The position numbers were made by a program, and so were the translations under genes. The notes under the pieces are model-generated. The model ran no database searches. It had not been told where the DNA came from and saw nothing but the letters and a program-made list of their open reading frames with translations. Source: an uncultured Bacilli bacterium (GTDB taxonomy: Bacteria; Bacillota_I; Bacilli_A; RFN20; CAG-826). From it: 34,079 nucleotides of DNA. The stretch lies in the NCBI GenBank assembly GCA_944358755.1, contig CALVRY010000001.1, positions 1-34,079 on the forward strand. The letters are read 5' to 3'. Position 1 is the first letter of the stretch, and each line of letters opens with the position of its first letter. Positions 1-8,514 of the stretch are shown here, piece after piece.

Positions 1-449
1 ATTTAGACCCAGAAGCAAACGAAAAATATGTCCCATATTGTATTGAACCAAGTTTAGGTTTAGACCGTTTATTCTTAATGATAGTGACTGATAGTTACGA
101 TGAAGAAGTATTAGAAAATGGTGAAACTAGAAAGATTATGCACTTAAAGCCATTCTTAGCTCCATATAAAGCAAGTATTTTACCATTAAGTAAACAGCTA
201 AACGATAAAGCTAAAGAAATTTTTGATTCATTAATTCCATTCTTACGTGTCAATTACGATACAACTGGAAGTATAGGCAAAAGATATAGAAGAAATGATG
301 AAATTGGAACTCCATATTGTGTTACAGTCGATTTTGAAACAGAAAACGATCAATGCGTTACTGTTAGAGAAAGAGACTCTATGAAACAAGAAAGAATTAA
401 AATAGCTGATTTAAGAAACTATTTATTAGAAAAAACTTTTTATAGATGA
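1..449 (+). CDS. glyQS: glycyl-tRNA synthetase, single-chain dimeric type (3' end only)
   Basis: Class II glycyl-tRNA synthetase, which charges tRNA-Gly in the cytoplasm. Only the C-terminal part is present. The frame is open from position 3, so the ATG at 78 is internal. The stretch before it (EPSLGLDRLFLM) is class II motif 3. The C-terminal anticodon-binding domain follows, with LAPYKASILPL and GSIGKRYRRNDEIGTPYC, typical of the alpha2 GlyQS type found in Mollicutes, Gram-positives, archaea and eukaryotes, not the bacterial alpha2beta2 GlyQ/GlyS type. It ends in TGA (447-449), which overlaps the ATG of dnaG (446-448), so the two genes are probably translationally coupled. The family assignment is secure; the start lies outside the window. 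Confidence 0.93.
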   Translation, partial: LDPEANEKYVPYCIEPSLGLDRLFLMIVTDSYDEEVLENGETRKIMHLKPFLAPYKASILPLSKQLNDKAKEIFDSLIPFLRVNYDTTGSIGKRYRRNDEIGTPYCVTVDFETENDQCVTVRERDSMKQERIKIADLRNYLLEKTFYR

Positions 450-2305
450 GTGGAAATTTAATAGATTTAGCAAATGATATTTTAAGAAACGCTGATATAG
501 TCGAAGTAATTTCTCACTATATTAAAGTAGAGAAAAAAGGTAGAAATTATACTGGACTATGTCCTTTTCATGATGACAAATCTCTTGGAAATTTCTATAT
601 AAGTAAGGAAAAAGGGATTTTTAAGTGTTTTTCCTGCAATGCTGGCGGCAATGCAATCAATTTTGTTCAAAAAATCGAAAATCTATCTTATAAAGATGCA
701 GTTTTAAAAACAGCTGAATTAATTGGTTATCAAGATACAAGATTATTAAATTACCAAACAACAGTAAAAATTAATCCTGAAATTAAAGCAATCCAAGATT
801 GTTTAACAGAAATTAACAATTTTTATCAAAACAGTCTATTTTTTAGTGAAGATGGGAAAGATGCTTTAGATTATTTACATCATCGTGGATTAACTGATGA
901 TGTTATTAGATTTTTTAAGATTGGTTATGCTCAGTCAAAAGGTGAAAACATCATCGAATATTTAAAATCTAAGAATTTTTCGATTAAAACAATAGCAGAA
1001 ACAGGAATTATTCATTTAGAAACAACACCTTATAGAGATTTAAATGCTAATCGTATTACATTTGCAATTACTGATAGGAATAACCAAATTGTTGGTTTTA
1101 GTTGCAGAAAATTTAGAGATGGTGACACATCGAGTGCGAAATACGTAAATACATCTTCAACAAAATTATTTAATAAAGGAAATTTACTTTATAACTATTA
1201 CAACGCCTTGAACGAAGCTAAAAAATCTGGATATGTATATTTACTTGAAGGATTTATGGATGTTATTGCTTGCCATAGAGTTGGAATAAGAGCGGCAGTT
1301 GGATTAATGGGAACTGCATTATCTAAAGATAATTTGCAATCATTAAGATATTTCAATTGCGAAGTTCGACTTTGTCTTGATTTAGATGGTCCTGGACAGT
1401 TGAACATGAAAAAAATAAGCGATATTTTTGATGAATCAAATATTAAATATCGTCTAGTAAGTAACGAAGTAGACTTTCCAGAAAAAGATACTGATGAAAT
1501 TTTAAAAAAATATGGTGAAGATAAACTGAAAAGTTATCTTGCAAATCTTGTAAATAAGGGCGAGTGGTTAATCAAATACTTCAAAAAATCATTGAATTTA
1601 TCAACATTAGAAGGAAAAAAGCAAATTGTTAATAATTTAATACCCTATTTATCTACTTTAAAAGATGAATTAGAAATAGATTATTTTATTAATGAACTTT
1701 CTACTTTAAGTGGATATAGCTATCAAACAATTCAACAAGCTTTAAGAAGATATAACAAAAAATTAGATAAAAAGGACGAAGAAGCACTAAATGTTTTAAT
1801 TAAATCCAACAAAAGTGAGGCTCAAATTGTATTAAATAGGCTACAACTTGCCGAAAAGCAAGTTTTAAGATACATGTTGGAGAACAAAGATGTAATTGAG
1901 AAATATGACATTAAGTTAGGTTATTTTTCAACGCCTATTTATCGTGAAATAGCAAATGTAATCGAAGAATATGTTACACATATCCGAATAAACACTGATT
2001 ATAACATTAAAAATTTAATGACTTACTTATCCAGTGAAGATTTTGAAGCAAGAAATAAAGACAAAATCATGGCTGAAATTACTGATATTGCAGTCGATGA
2101 TTTCAAAGTGCCGCCTTATAGCGAGGAGCAATTTGATGATTTAATTCAAACCATTAACAAAGAAAGAGTTGAAAACCAAACTCTTGATGTTTATAAAAAT
2201 TCTTCTTTAAACAAAACCGAGATTGAGAAAGCAGAATACGCTAAAACATGTCTCGCTAAACTCAAATCGCTAATCGAAGAAGAAGATAAAAAAAGGAGGA
2301 ACTGA
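446..2305 (+). CDS. dnaG: DNA primase DnaG
   Basis: Primase that makes RNA primers for lagging-strand synthesis with the replicative helicase. The 619 residues match the usual length. The N-terminal CHC2 zinc-binding module is visible (C39, H42, C61, C64). The TOPRIM catalytic core follows, with VYLLEGFMDV (E268) and the acidic CLDLDGPG (D312, D314). The C-terminal 180 residues are lysine-rich and probably form the helicase-interacting domain. The start overlaps the glyQS stop, and TGA (2303-2305) precedes sigA by two bases. The dnaG-sigA pairing is the conserved macromolecular-synthesis operon of Bacillota, here without rpsU. Confidence 0.96.
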   Translation: MSGNLIDLANDILRNADIVEVISHYIKVEKKGRNYTGLCPFHDDKSLGNFYISKEKGIFKCFSCNAGGNAINFVQKIENLSYKDAVLKTAELIGYQDTRLLNYQTTVKINPEIKAIQDCLTEINNFYQNSLFFSEDGKDALDYLHHRGLTDDVIRFFKIGYAQSKGENIIEYLKSKNFSIKTIAETGIIHLETTPYRDLNANRITFAITDRNNQIVGFSCRKFRDGDTSSAKYVNTSSTKLFNKGNLLYNYYNALNEAKKSGYVYLLEGFMDVIACHRVGIRAAVGLMGTALSKDNLQSLRYFNCEVRLCLDLDGPGQLNMKKISDIFDESNIKYRLVSNEVDFPEKDTDEILKKYGEDKLKSYLANLVNKGEWLIKYFKKSLNLSTLEGKKQIVNNLIPYLSTLKDELEIDYFINELSTLSGYSYQTIQQALRRYNKKLDKKDEEALNVLIKSNKSEAQIVLNRLQLAEKQVLRYMLENKDVIEKYDIKLGYFSTPIYREIANVIEEYVTHIRINTDYNIKNLMTYLSSEDFEARNKDKIMAEITDIAVDDFKVPPYSEEQFDDLIQTINKERVENQTLDVYKNSSLNKTEIEKAEYAKTCLAKLKSLIEEEDKKRRN

Positions 2306-2307
2306 AT

Positions 2308-3585
2308 ATGGAAAGAAAAGTTAAAAAATCAACTAAGAAAAGCGAAGTAAAAATCGATGATATCGATACTAACGTCGAAGAAGTAAACATTGATGATTAC
2401 AATCCATCAGACGAAAAAGAAGATTTAATGACTTTAGATCAAATTGTTAAGAAATTTGAAGAAGCCAATAAAGATACAAAATTCATCGATCAAGATGAGT
2501 TTTTTGATGAAACTTCATATTTAGATTTAAGTGATCAAGATTATGAAAGAATATTTGATCATTTCAAAGAATTAGGCTACGAAGTTGCCGGCAGTAAAGA
2601 CAACGATTTAGAAAATGAAGATATGCCTGATGATTTTGATGAAAATGATTTAGAAAATGACGACACTTTCGATGATGATTTTGATAGCGATGAACAACAT
2701 CCTGAAAGTAACCTTGATATCAATAATTTAGATAACATCGAATCAAGCGATGTTAAAGTTAATGATAGCGTTAAACAATACTTAAAAGAAATTGGTAGAG
2801 TTCCTCTTTTAAAACCAAAAGAAGAAACTGAACTTGCAAAACGTATTGTTGCTGGCGATAAAAGAGCTAAAGATCAACTTATTAATGCTAATTTAAGATT
2901 AGTTGTTTCTATTGCTAAACACTACATTGGTAGAGGCATGCAATTCTTAGATCTTATTTCAGAAGGTAATTTGGGTCTTATTAAAGCAGTTGAAAAATTC
3001 GATTACAAAAAAGGATTCAAATTTTCAACATATGCAACTTGGTGGATACGACAAGCTATTACAAGAGCTATCGCTGATCAAGCAAGAACTATCAGAATTC
3101 CAGTCCATATGGTTGAAACAATCAACAAAATTACTAGAGTTCAAAGACAACTTGTCCAAGAATTAGGTAGAGAACCAACTGCAGAAGAAATTTCTAAGAA
3201 AATGGATAATGCTTTATCTCCAGATAGAATTAGAGAAATTACAACTTTAGCTTTAGAACCAGTTTCTCTTGAAAGTCCAATCGGTGAAGAAGATGACAGC
3301 CATCTTGGTGACTTCGTAGAAGACAAGGAATCAATTTCACCAACTGAATATACCAGAAAATCAATGAATCGTGATGCATTATTCAATGTTATGAACGATT
3401 TAACCGATAGAGAAGAAAGAGTTTTAAGATTAAGATATGGTTTAGATGACAATAGACCAAGAACTCTTGAAGAAGTAGGTAAAGAATTTGGTGTTACAAG
3501 AGAAAGAATCAGACAAATTGAAGCTAAAGCTATCAGAAAATTAAGACATCCAACAAGAACTAAAAAACTTGATGATTTACATTAA
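2308..3585 (+). CDS. rpoD: primary sigma factor RpoD/SigA
   Basis: Housekeeping sigma-70 factor that directs RNA polymerase to -10/-35 promoters. The 425 residues comprise a lysine-rich start, a strongly acidic segment (about residues 98-135, mostly D and E), region 1.2 (VKQYLKEIGRVPLL), region 2 (NLRLVVSIAKHYIGRGM through YATWWIRQAITRAIADQ), region 3 (VHMVETINKI) and the region 4.2 helix-turn-helix (TLEEVGKEFGVTRERIRQIE). A strong ribosome-binding site (aggagg) lies 8 bases before the ATG and within the dnaG 3' end. The region 2.4 residues are canonical, which supports reading TATAAT-like -10 boxes elsewhere in this window. Confidence 0.97.
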   Translation: MERKVKKSTKKSEVKIDDIDTNVEEVNIDDYNPSDEKEDLMTLDQIVKKFEEANKDTKFIDQDEFFDETSYLDLSDQDYERIFDHFKELGYEVAGSKDNDLENEDMPDDFDENDLENDDTFDDDFDSDEQHPESNLDINNLDNIESSDVKVNDSVKQYLKEIGRVPLLKPKEETELAKRIVAGDKRAKDQLINANLRLVVSIAKHYIGRGMQFLDLISEGNLGLIKAVEKFDYKKGFKFSTYATWWIRQAITRAIADQARTIRIPVHMVETINKITRVQRQLVQELGREPTAEEISKKMDNALSPDRIREITTLALEPVSLESPIGEEDDSHLGDFVEDKESISPTEYTRKSMNRDALFNVMNDLTDREERVLRLRYGLDDNRPRTLEEVGKEFGVTRERIRQIEAKAIRKLRHPTRTKKLDDLH

Positions 3586-3591
3586 TTAATA

Positions 3592-4248
3592 ATGATTTCT
3601 GAGCGTTTAAAACAAATATCAAATTTTATTAATGATGACCATGATGTAGCTGACATTGGCAGCGACCATGGTCTTCTTTTGGTTTTATTATCTAATCGTA
3701 ATTTTTCGCATGAAGTATTAGGAGTAGAAAATAAAATCGGACCTTTTTCTAATTTAGAAAAGACCGTTAATAAAATTGCAAAAAATAATTTCAAATGCCT
3801 TTTATCAGACGGATTAAAAGATGTTAAAGGAAATTATAAAACAATTGTAATTGCAGGAATGGGTTATTCTAACTTAAAAAATATCCTTAATAAAGATAAA
3901 AATCTTAAATCTCGTGAAAAATTTGTTATCGATTGTCATACAAATCAAAAAGAAATTAGAAATTTATTTTATGAATTGGGATATAAAGTAGAGGATGAAA
4001 AAGTAATTTTTGAAGATTCAATATATTATGATGTCATTAAATTTGAAATAAATAATGATAATCAAACTTATAATTCGCTTGAATTAAAATATGGTCCATT
4101 AAATATAAAAAGAAAAGATGATATTTTTATTCAAAGATATAATAAACAATTATATAAAGTTAAAAATTTATGCAATTCTATTAGCAATCTTGAGCGTAAA
4201 AAAGAACTAGAGTTAGAAATAAAAGAATTGGAGGAAATTATTAAATGA
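3592..4248 (+). CDS. trmK: tRNA (adenine(22)-N(1))-methyltransferase TrmK
   Basis: SAM-dependent methyltransferase of the TrmK/YqfN family, which methylates A22 N1 in tRNAs. The 218 residues include the SAM-binding motif I (VADIGSDHGLL, about residues 20-30), IVIAGMGYSN (about 84-93) and DCHTNQKEIRNLFYELGY, all typical of the family. The end is a charged coiled-coil-like helix. It follows rpoD by six bases with no clear Shine-Dalgarno sequence, and its TGA overlaps the ATG of the next gene (ATGA). The sigA-trmK-nif3 order is the same as sigA-yqfN-yqfO in Bacillus subtilis, which supports the call. Confidence 0.93.
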   Translation: MISERLKQISNFINDDHDVADIGSDHGLLLVLLSNRNFSHEVLGVENKIGPFSNLEKTVNKIAKNNFKCLLSDGLKDVKGNYKTIVIAGMGYSNLKNILNKDKNLKSREKFVIDCHTNQKEIRNLFYELGYKVEDEKVIFEDSIYYDVIKFEINNDNQTYNSLELKYGPLNIKRKDDIFIQRYNKQLYKVKNLCNSISNLERKKELELEIKELEEIIK

Positions 4249-5027
4249 AAACTAAGATTTTACTTAAAAAATTATCTAAATATTTTCCTAAATCACTCGC
4301 AGAAAGTTATGATCATGTTGGTTTACAATGTGGCAAACTTAAAGAAGAAACAAACACAGTTTTATTGTGCCTAGATTATGATGAAGATGTTTACGATTAT
4401 ATTCTTCAAAATCGTTTAGAGAATAAGCTTGATATGATTATTTCTCACCATCCTTTTATTTTTGGAACAAGAGCAAAAGTTCTTAAAAATGATCCTTTAA
4501 AAAAGGAATTATTTGATAAAACATCGGCTTTAAATATTCCTGTTTACAGCTATCACACCAATTTTGATGGCGGTAAAGAAGGAATGAATGATGCTTTAAC
4601 TCGTGAACTTGAGTTAATTGATATTAAACCACTAGAAAATGAGCCAATGGCAAGAGGCGGATATTTAAAAGAAGAGATGGAAATTCATGATTTTGCTAAA
4701 TATGCCGCAAAGAAACTTAATGTTAACTATGGAACTTTAATTAATAAAGGCACAAAAACGATAAAAAAAGTAGCCATCATTGGTGGAGGCGGTTGGAGTT
4801 CTTATCTTGCCGCCAAAAACGAAGGCTACGATATTTTTGTAAGTGGTGATATTCCTCATCATGGAAGAAGAGGAGTTGTCGCAAATAAATACAATTATTT
4901 AGATTTACCTCATGAAATTGAAAAAATATTCATGAAGCAATTTAAGAAAGTTTTACTTTCTATAGATTCTGAACTACAGATTTTACTTGTTGATCAAGAA
5001 GATCTCCCTGAATTCCTCTATATCTAA
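4245..5027 (+). CDS. Nif3-like dinuclear metal-centre protein (YqfO family)
   Basis: Nif3/YqfO-family protein, a toroidal metal-binding family with two metal sites and no firmly established cellular role; some databases label it GTP cyclohydrolase 1 type 2. The 260 residues correspond to the short form and lack the inserted PII-like domain of the roughly 370-residue Bacillus form. Metal-site motifs visible are ISHHPFIFG (about residues 64-72), YHTNFDGG and GDIPHHGRRG. It starts in the trmK stop codon (ATGA). Its last 68 bases overlap the 3' end of the convergent IspH-like gene, yet the C-terminus looks normal for the family. Confidence 0.9.
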   Translation: MKTKILLKKLSKYFPKSLAESYDHVGLQCGKLKEETNTVLLCLDYDEDVYDYILQNRLENKLDMIISHHPFIFGTRAKVLKNDPLKKELFDKTSALNIPVYSYHTNFDGGKEGMNDALTRELELIDIKPLENEPMARGGYLKEEMEIHDFAKYAAKKLNVNYGTLINKGTKTIKKVAIIGGGGWSSYLAAKNEGYDIFVSGDIPHHGRRGVVANKYNYLDLPHEIEKIFMKQFKKVLLSIDSELQILLVDQEDLPEFLYI

Positions 5028-5898
5028 AGTAATTATAAATATCTTCTATTGTCTTTCTTGAAACGCTACCATCTGAAGTAACATAAATTTTACGATGAAC
5101 TTCAATATTTAATGCAATAGCTCCTGGCACATCAGAAATAACAGCATAGGAGATATTTTTTTCATTTAAATGATAATATTCTTCAATATATTTATCAGTT
5201 TTTGTTGAACTACTGATAATTAATAAAACATCATTATCTTTTAATTTTTCTAATAATGTCTTCTTTTTGTCATAATTTTCATCACTAACTTCGTGATTAA
5301 TTACAGCTTTAGGTAAATAAGTTTTAATTTTATATAAAGCCATCGAAAGTGAATCGTTAGCGATTTCACTTTGATAAATAATTTGAGTGCTTTTTTTGTT
5401 GTTCTTTTTATTTAAGCAAATTGCATTAGAAGGTGAGTCTGTATTTAAATCGTAAAAGAAAAATCTATGATTAGTTGATTTTGCTAAATAGTTTTCTTCA
5501 ACCGTATTAATGTTTCCAACAAAAATAACTTTTTTACCAAATCTAGCCTTTTTAATAAGCTTTTCTTTGTCTAAAGTAGAAGGAGATGTTGCATCAAAAT
5601 AAACAATTTTTCTCTTTTTCATTATTTTGAATAATTTTTGTTCAGTTCCATAAGGTGATGTAATAATGATTGTTTCGCGATCTACTTTTTTAAGATAATC
5701 GGCAAAACCTTCATAAGGGATATCTAAAACGACGATGTTAAGTCTACTTAACTCGTTTTTAGCATGTTCGCCGTTTAATAATCCTCCTAAAAGAACAATA
5801 TTAGAGTTCCTAAAGCTTGTTCTTGCTTGATAAGCAACGTTTAATAAATTATTTAAAGTTTTTGAGTAACCACATGGTTCAATAATTTCGATATTCAT
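4960..5898 (-). CDS. IspH/LytB homologue lacking all three Fe-S cysteines
   Basis: IspH reduces HMBPP to IPP/DMAPP in the last step of the MEP pathway, using a [4Fe-4S] cluster held by three cysteines. This 312-residue protein has family length and follows the IspH pattern from end to end, but by eye alignment the ligands are Ser12 (PCGYS for PRGYC), Ser105 (DATSP for DATCP) and Ser205 (HEVS for QEIC). The active-site histidines are also replaced: N or G near 42, Y83 in SPYG for AHG, and T132 for the H of HPE. E134 of the HPE motif remains. Only C9 and C161 are cysteines. It sits where Bacillus subtilis has ispH (after nif3, before cshB) but is inverted. The frame is intact, so it is not simply decaying. 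It is probably a non-catalytic or repurposed paralogue; the function is unknown. Confidence 0.72.
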   Translation of the reverse strand: MNIEIIEPCGYSKTLNNLLNVAYQARTSFRNSNIVLLGGLLNGEHAKNELSRLNIVVLDIPYEGFADYLKKVDRETIIITSPYGTEQKLFKIMKKRKIVYFDATSPSTLDKEKLIKKARFGKKVIFVGNINTVEENYLAKSTNHRFFFYDLNTDSPSNAICLNKKNNKKSTQIIYQSEIANDSLSMALYKIKTYLPKAVINHEVSDENYDKKKTLLEKLKDNDVLLIISSSTKTDKYIEEYYHLNEKNISYAVISDVPGAIALNIEVHRKIYVTSDGSVSRKTIEDIYNYFRYRGIQGDLLDQQVKSVVQNL

Positions 5899-5904
5899 GA
5901 AAGT

Positions 5905-5910
5905 ATTTTA
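5905..5910 (-). promoter_or_regulatory. extended -10 box of the IspH-like gene, leaderless
   Basis: On the minus strand TGT-TAAAAT is followed by six bases (ACTTTC) and then the ATG. With a usual 6-8 base distance from -10 to start site, transcription would begin at or next to the A of the ATG, so the mRNA would lack a ribosome-binding site. No convincing -35 box is seen. Confidence 0.5.
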
Positions 5911-5942
5911 ACATTTTTAATGAAAAAATGGGATAAATTATA

Positions 5943-5948
5943 TAAAAT
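5943..5948 (+). promoter_or_regulatory. -10 box of cshB, leaderless
   Basis: TAAAAT (within TATATAAAAT) is followed by six bases (gactgc) and the cshB ATG at 5955. The spacing is identical to that of the divergent IspH-like gene. No Shine-Dalgarno sequence exists in between. Confidence 0.45.
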
Positions 5949-5954
5949 GACTGC

Positions 5955-7316
5955 ATGCAATTTAAATCTTTTAATCTAAAACCAGAAATTATTAATGTTT
6001 TAAGTGACTTAGGTTACGTTAATTTAACAAAAATTCAAGAATTAGTGATTCCAAAAGCCTTAAAAGGAGAGAATATTATCGCTAAAAGTGAGACAGGGAG
6101 TGGAAAGACTCACGCTTTTATTGTTCCAATTATCAATAACATAGTTAGTGATAATAATTTACAAGCAATAATTATTAGTCCAACTAAAGAATTAGCTCAA
6201 CAAACATACTCATTTATCGTACAAATTGTAGAAAAATTAGAAAATATTACAGTAAAATTATTTTCAAGTGGTGAAGACACCACGAAAGACAGTAAATCTT
6301 TTTATAATGGTGCAAATATTATTGTTGCGACACCTGGCCGTTTATCATATTTATTAAATAACGTACAAATTGATTTATCAAATTTAAAAACAATCGTTCT
6401 TGATGAAGCGGATATGCTCATTGATAGAACTTTTATTGATGAAATTGATAAAATTTTTAGTATTGTCGACAAAAACAAGATTCAAATCGAAGTTTTTAGT
6501 GCAACAATATCGAATAATGTTAATGATTTTTTAAGAAAATATATTTCGCCTGACTATTTATTAACTGTTGATGACGAAAATAAAGCTTCAAAAAACGTTA
6601 AACATTTTTTCATCAACACCAAACACCAAGACAAATTCCAATTATTGTTAGATTTCATTAATTTAAAAAATCCTTATTTATTATTTGTTTTCGGTAATTC
6701 AAAAACTGAAGCCAAAAAAATATATGAATTTTTATCCGAAAATAAGTTTAAATGCGGATTTATTAGCGGTGAATTAGAAAAAAGAGAAAGAAGATCAATG
6801 CTTAGAAGAATCAAAAACGACCAATATCGTATTGTTGTCGGAACTGATTTGGCTGCAAGAGGCATTGATGTGGAAGATGTTAGTGATGTTTTAAACTTCA
6901 ACATTCCAAACAATTTAGAATATTATTATCACCGTGCAGGAAGAACAGGACGAATTGGCAAAAGTGGAAATTGCTATTCTTTTTATGATAACGATAATTT
7001 AAATTTGCCTTCAAAACTAATTAATGAAGGGCTGGAAGTGGAATACTTAAAATTTAACAATGGAGAATTAGTTAAAGATATTCCTTTAAATAAAGATATT
7101 AAAAAGAAAAAATCCAATGTTAATACAGATTTAGAAAGAGAAATCAAAAAAGCTAAATTTAAAGCAATGGGCAAAAAAGTTAAGCCTGGATACAAGAAAA
7201 AAGTTAAACAAGCAATTGATAAAGTCAAAAGAAAACATAGAAGAGAAGTCATTAAAAAAGACATTCGTAGACAAAGAGTCGAAAGATATAAAAACGAAGC
7301 CAAAAACAATATTTAG
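5955..7316 (+). CDS. cshB: DEAD-box RNA helicase, CshB-like
   Basis: ATP-dependent RNA helicase likely acting in RNA turnover, ribosome assembly or cold adaptation. The motifs appear in order: Q motif (F..L...L..LGY....IQ), motif I SETGSGKT (about residues 44-51), PTKELAQQ, TPGR, DEAD, SAT, RGIDVEDV, HRAGRTGR. The last 70 residues (from about 380) are very rich in K and R, an RNA-binding tail. Length 453. The position next to an IspH-family gene matches B. subtilis yqfR (cshB). The start at 5955 is chosen because the preceding ATG at 5947 is in another frame; no ribosome-binding site is visible. The stop TAG (7314-7316) is the first unit of an 11-bp-phased repeat array. Confidence 0.92.
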   Translation: MQFKSFNLKPEIINVLSDLGYVNLTKIQELVIPKALKGENIIAKSETGSGKTHAFIVPIINNIVSDNNLQAIIISPTKELAQQTYSFIVQIVEKLENITVKLFSSGEDTTKDSKSFYNGANIIVATPGRLSYLLNNVQIDLSNLKTIVLDEADMLIDRTFIDEIDKIFSIVDKNKIQIEVFSATISNNVNDFLRKYISPDYLLTVDDENKASKNVKHFFINTKHQDKFQLLLDFINLKNPYLLFVFGNSKTEAKKIYEFLSENKFKCGFISGELEKRERRSMLRRIKNDQYRIVVGTDLAARGIDVEDVSDVLNFNIPNNLEYYYHRAGRTGRIGKSGNCYSFYDNDNLNLPSKLINEGLEVEYLKFNNGELVKDIPLNKDIKKKKSNVNTDLEREIKKAKFKAMGKKVKPGYKKKVKQAIDKVKRKHRREVIKKDIRRQRVERYKNEAKNNI

Positions 7317-7373
7317 TGCTTAATTAGTATTTTATCAGTATATTATTAGTACATAATTAGTAGTAAATTAGTA
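7314..7373 (-). repeat. TACTA 11-bp phased array 1 (6 units)
   Basis: On the plus strand TAGTG, TAGTA, CAGTA, TAGTA, TAGTA and TAGTA start at 7314, 7325, 7336, 7347, 7358 and 7369, exactly 11 bp apart. The array fills the 51-base gap between the convergent cshB and ispG genes and overlaps both stop codons. It has the most units of the seven arrays in the window. No hairpin terminator is present in this gap. Confidence 0.85.
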
Positions 7374-8420
7374 CATATCAATTAATTTATAAAGCTCGTT
7401 GAGAACATTTTCTTCATCTGTTGTTTTTAGTATTTTACCATGACTAAAGATTTGAAAAAGGCCATTACCGCCAGCAATTCCAATGTCAGCATTTTTTCCT
7501 TCACCTATGCCATTAACGATGCAGCCCATAACAGCAACAGTTAAATTTTTTTTATGTTGAATCATATATTCCAAAATTTTATCAGCTATTTGAGCAGTAT
7601 TTTTAACCATACATCGACCACATGTAGGACAGGTTATAATTGTTGGATAATTTTCATATAATCCAAGATCATGTAATAACCTTACACACGTTTTAATCTC
7701 TTTTTGAGGATTGTGCGTGAGAGAAATTCTAATAGTAGAACCAATTCCTTCAAGTAATAGAGGAGAAAGTGCACTCACAGATCTAATAATACCAATTTCG
7801 TCATAACCACTTTCAGTAACACCAATATGAAGAGGATAATTAGTTTTTTTACTCATTAAACGATAAGCTTTAATAGTTAGAAGTGGATTTGAAGCTTTTA
7901 CGCTTATAACGAGTTTAGAAAAACCATATTCTTCAAATTTTTTGATATATTTTAAAGCACTTTCAGTTAATTTTTCTTCTTCAGATAAATTAGATGAAGC
8001 TAAATCCTTTTCTAAAGAACCTTTATTAACCCCAATTCTAATTGCGACATCATACTTTTTAGCAACATCAATTATTCTTTTTAATTTCTCATCGCTTCCA
8101 ATATTTCCTGGATTTATTCGTATTTTATCAGCTCCATTTTCAATGGCTAAAATGCCTAAATTAGCATCAAAGTGTATATCAGCAACAATCGGAACGCTAA
8201 CTCTTTTTTTAATTTCTTTAATTGCATAAGCATCATCTTTATCTAAAATACTTACTCTCATCATTTGTGCGCCTAAAGCAGTGCATTCGTTGATTTCTTT
8301 GACAACTTCATGAATTTTAGAAGTTTTAATGTCGCACATTGATTGAATTATAACTTGATTATTTCCGCCAATTTGAATATTTCCTATTTTTACAGGAATT
8401 GTATTTTCTCTCGTACTCAT
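7368..8420 (-). CDS. ispG: 4-hydroxy-3-methylbut-2-enyl diphosphate synthase IspG
   Basis: MEP-pathway [4Fe-4S] enzyme that converts MEcPP to HMBPP. The 350 residues show a TIM-barrel N-terminal part (IGGNNQVIIQSMCDIKTSK, VPIVADIHFD, KIRINPGNIG, HIGVTESGYD) and the cluster-binding C-terminal part, with ligands C264, C267 (CPTCGRC), C300 (MGCIVNG) and E307 (GEG). All ligands are retained, in contrast to the IspH homologue nearby, so the organism should still make HMBPP. It is transcribed divergently from rpmG and convergently with cshB. The start at 8420 lies six bases from a -10 box. Confidence 0.96.
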   Translation of the reverse strand: MSTRENTIPVKIGNIQIGGNNQVIIQSMCDIKTSKIHEVVKEINECTALGAQMMRVSILDKDDAYAIKEIKKRVSVPIVADIHFDANLGILAIENGADKIRINPGNIGSDEKLKRIIDVAKKYDVAIRIGVNKGSLEKDLASSNLSEEEKLTESALKYIKKFEEYGFSKLVISVKASNPLLTIKAYRLMSKKTNYPLHIGVTESGYDEIGIIRSVSALSPLLLEGIGSTIRISLTHNPQKEIKTCVRLLHDLGLYENYPTIITCPTCGRCMVKNTAQIADKILEYMIQHKKNLTVAVMGCIVNGIGEGKNADIGIAGGNGLFQIFSHGKILKTTDEENVLNELYKLIDMY

Positions 8421-8426
8421 ATAAAT

Positions 8427-8432
8427 ATTATA
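8427..8432 (-). promoter_or_regulatory. -10 box of ispG, leaderless
   Basis: A perfect TATAAT on the minus strand is followed by six bases (ATTTAT) and the ispG ATG. No ribosome-binding site lies between, and the arrangement is the same as at the IspH-like gene, cshB and plsY. Confidence 0.55.
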
Positions 8433-8476
8433 TGCTGATTTTTAGATTAAAATATATAGAAACACACGGTTAAATG

Positions 8477-8485
8477 TGATAAAAT
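8477..8485 (+). promoter_or_regulatory. extended -10 promoter of rpmG
   Basis: TGA-TAAAAT matches the extended -10 form (TGnTATAAT), about 30 bases before the rpmG ATG, leaving room for a leader with the ribosome-binding site aaaggag (8502-8508). The box lies within a small palindrome, GTGAT-AAA-ATCAC (8476-8488), which could be an operator or chance. Confidence 0.5.
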
Positions 8486-8514
8486 CACGTATGCATTAAC
8501 GAAAGGAGTTTATT

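Noticed and set aside
7314..7373. CRISPR array or TRAP-type UAG RNA site
   Set aside because: The unit is only 11 bp with no spacers of CRISPR size, and TRAP sites are triplets separated by 2-3 bases, not 11-base steps; the arrays also occur in coding DNA on either strand.
8476..8488. Zur operator at the rpmG promoter (GTGAT-AAA-ATCAC)
   Set aside because: The palindrome is short, does not match the known Zur box, and this L33 is the zinc-containing form, which is not the one usually induced by zinc lack.
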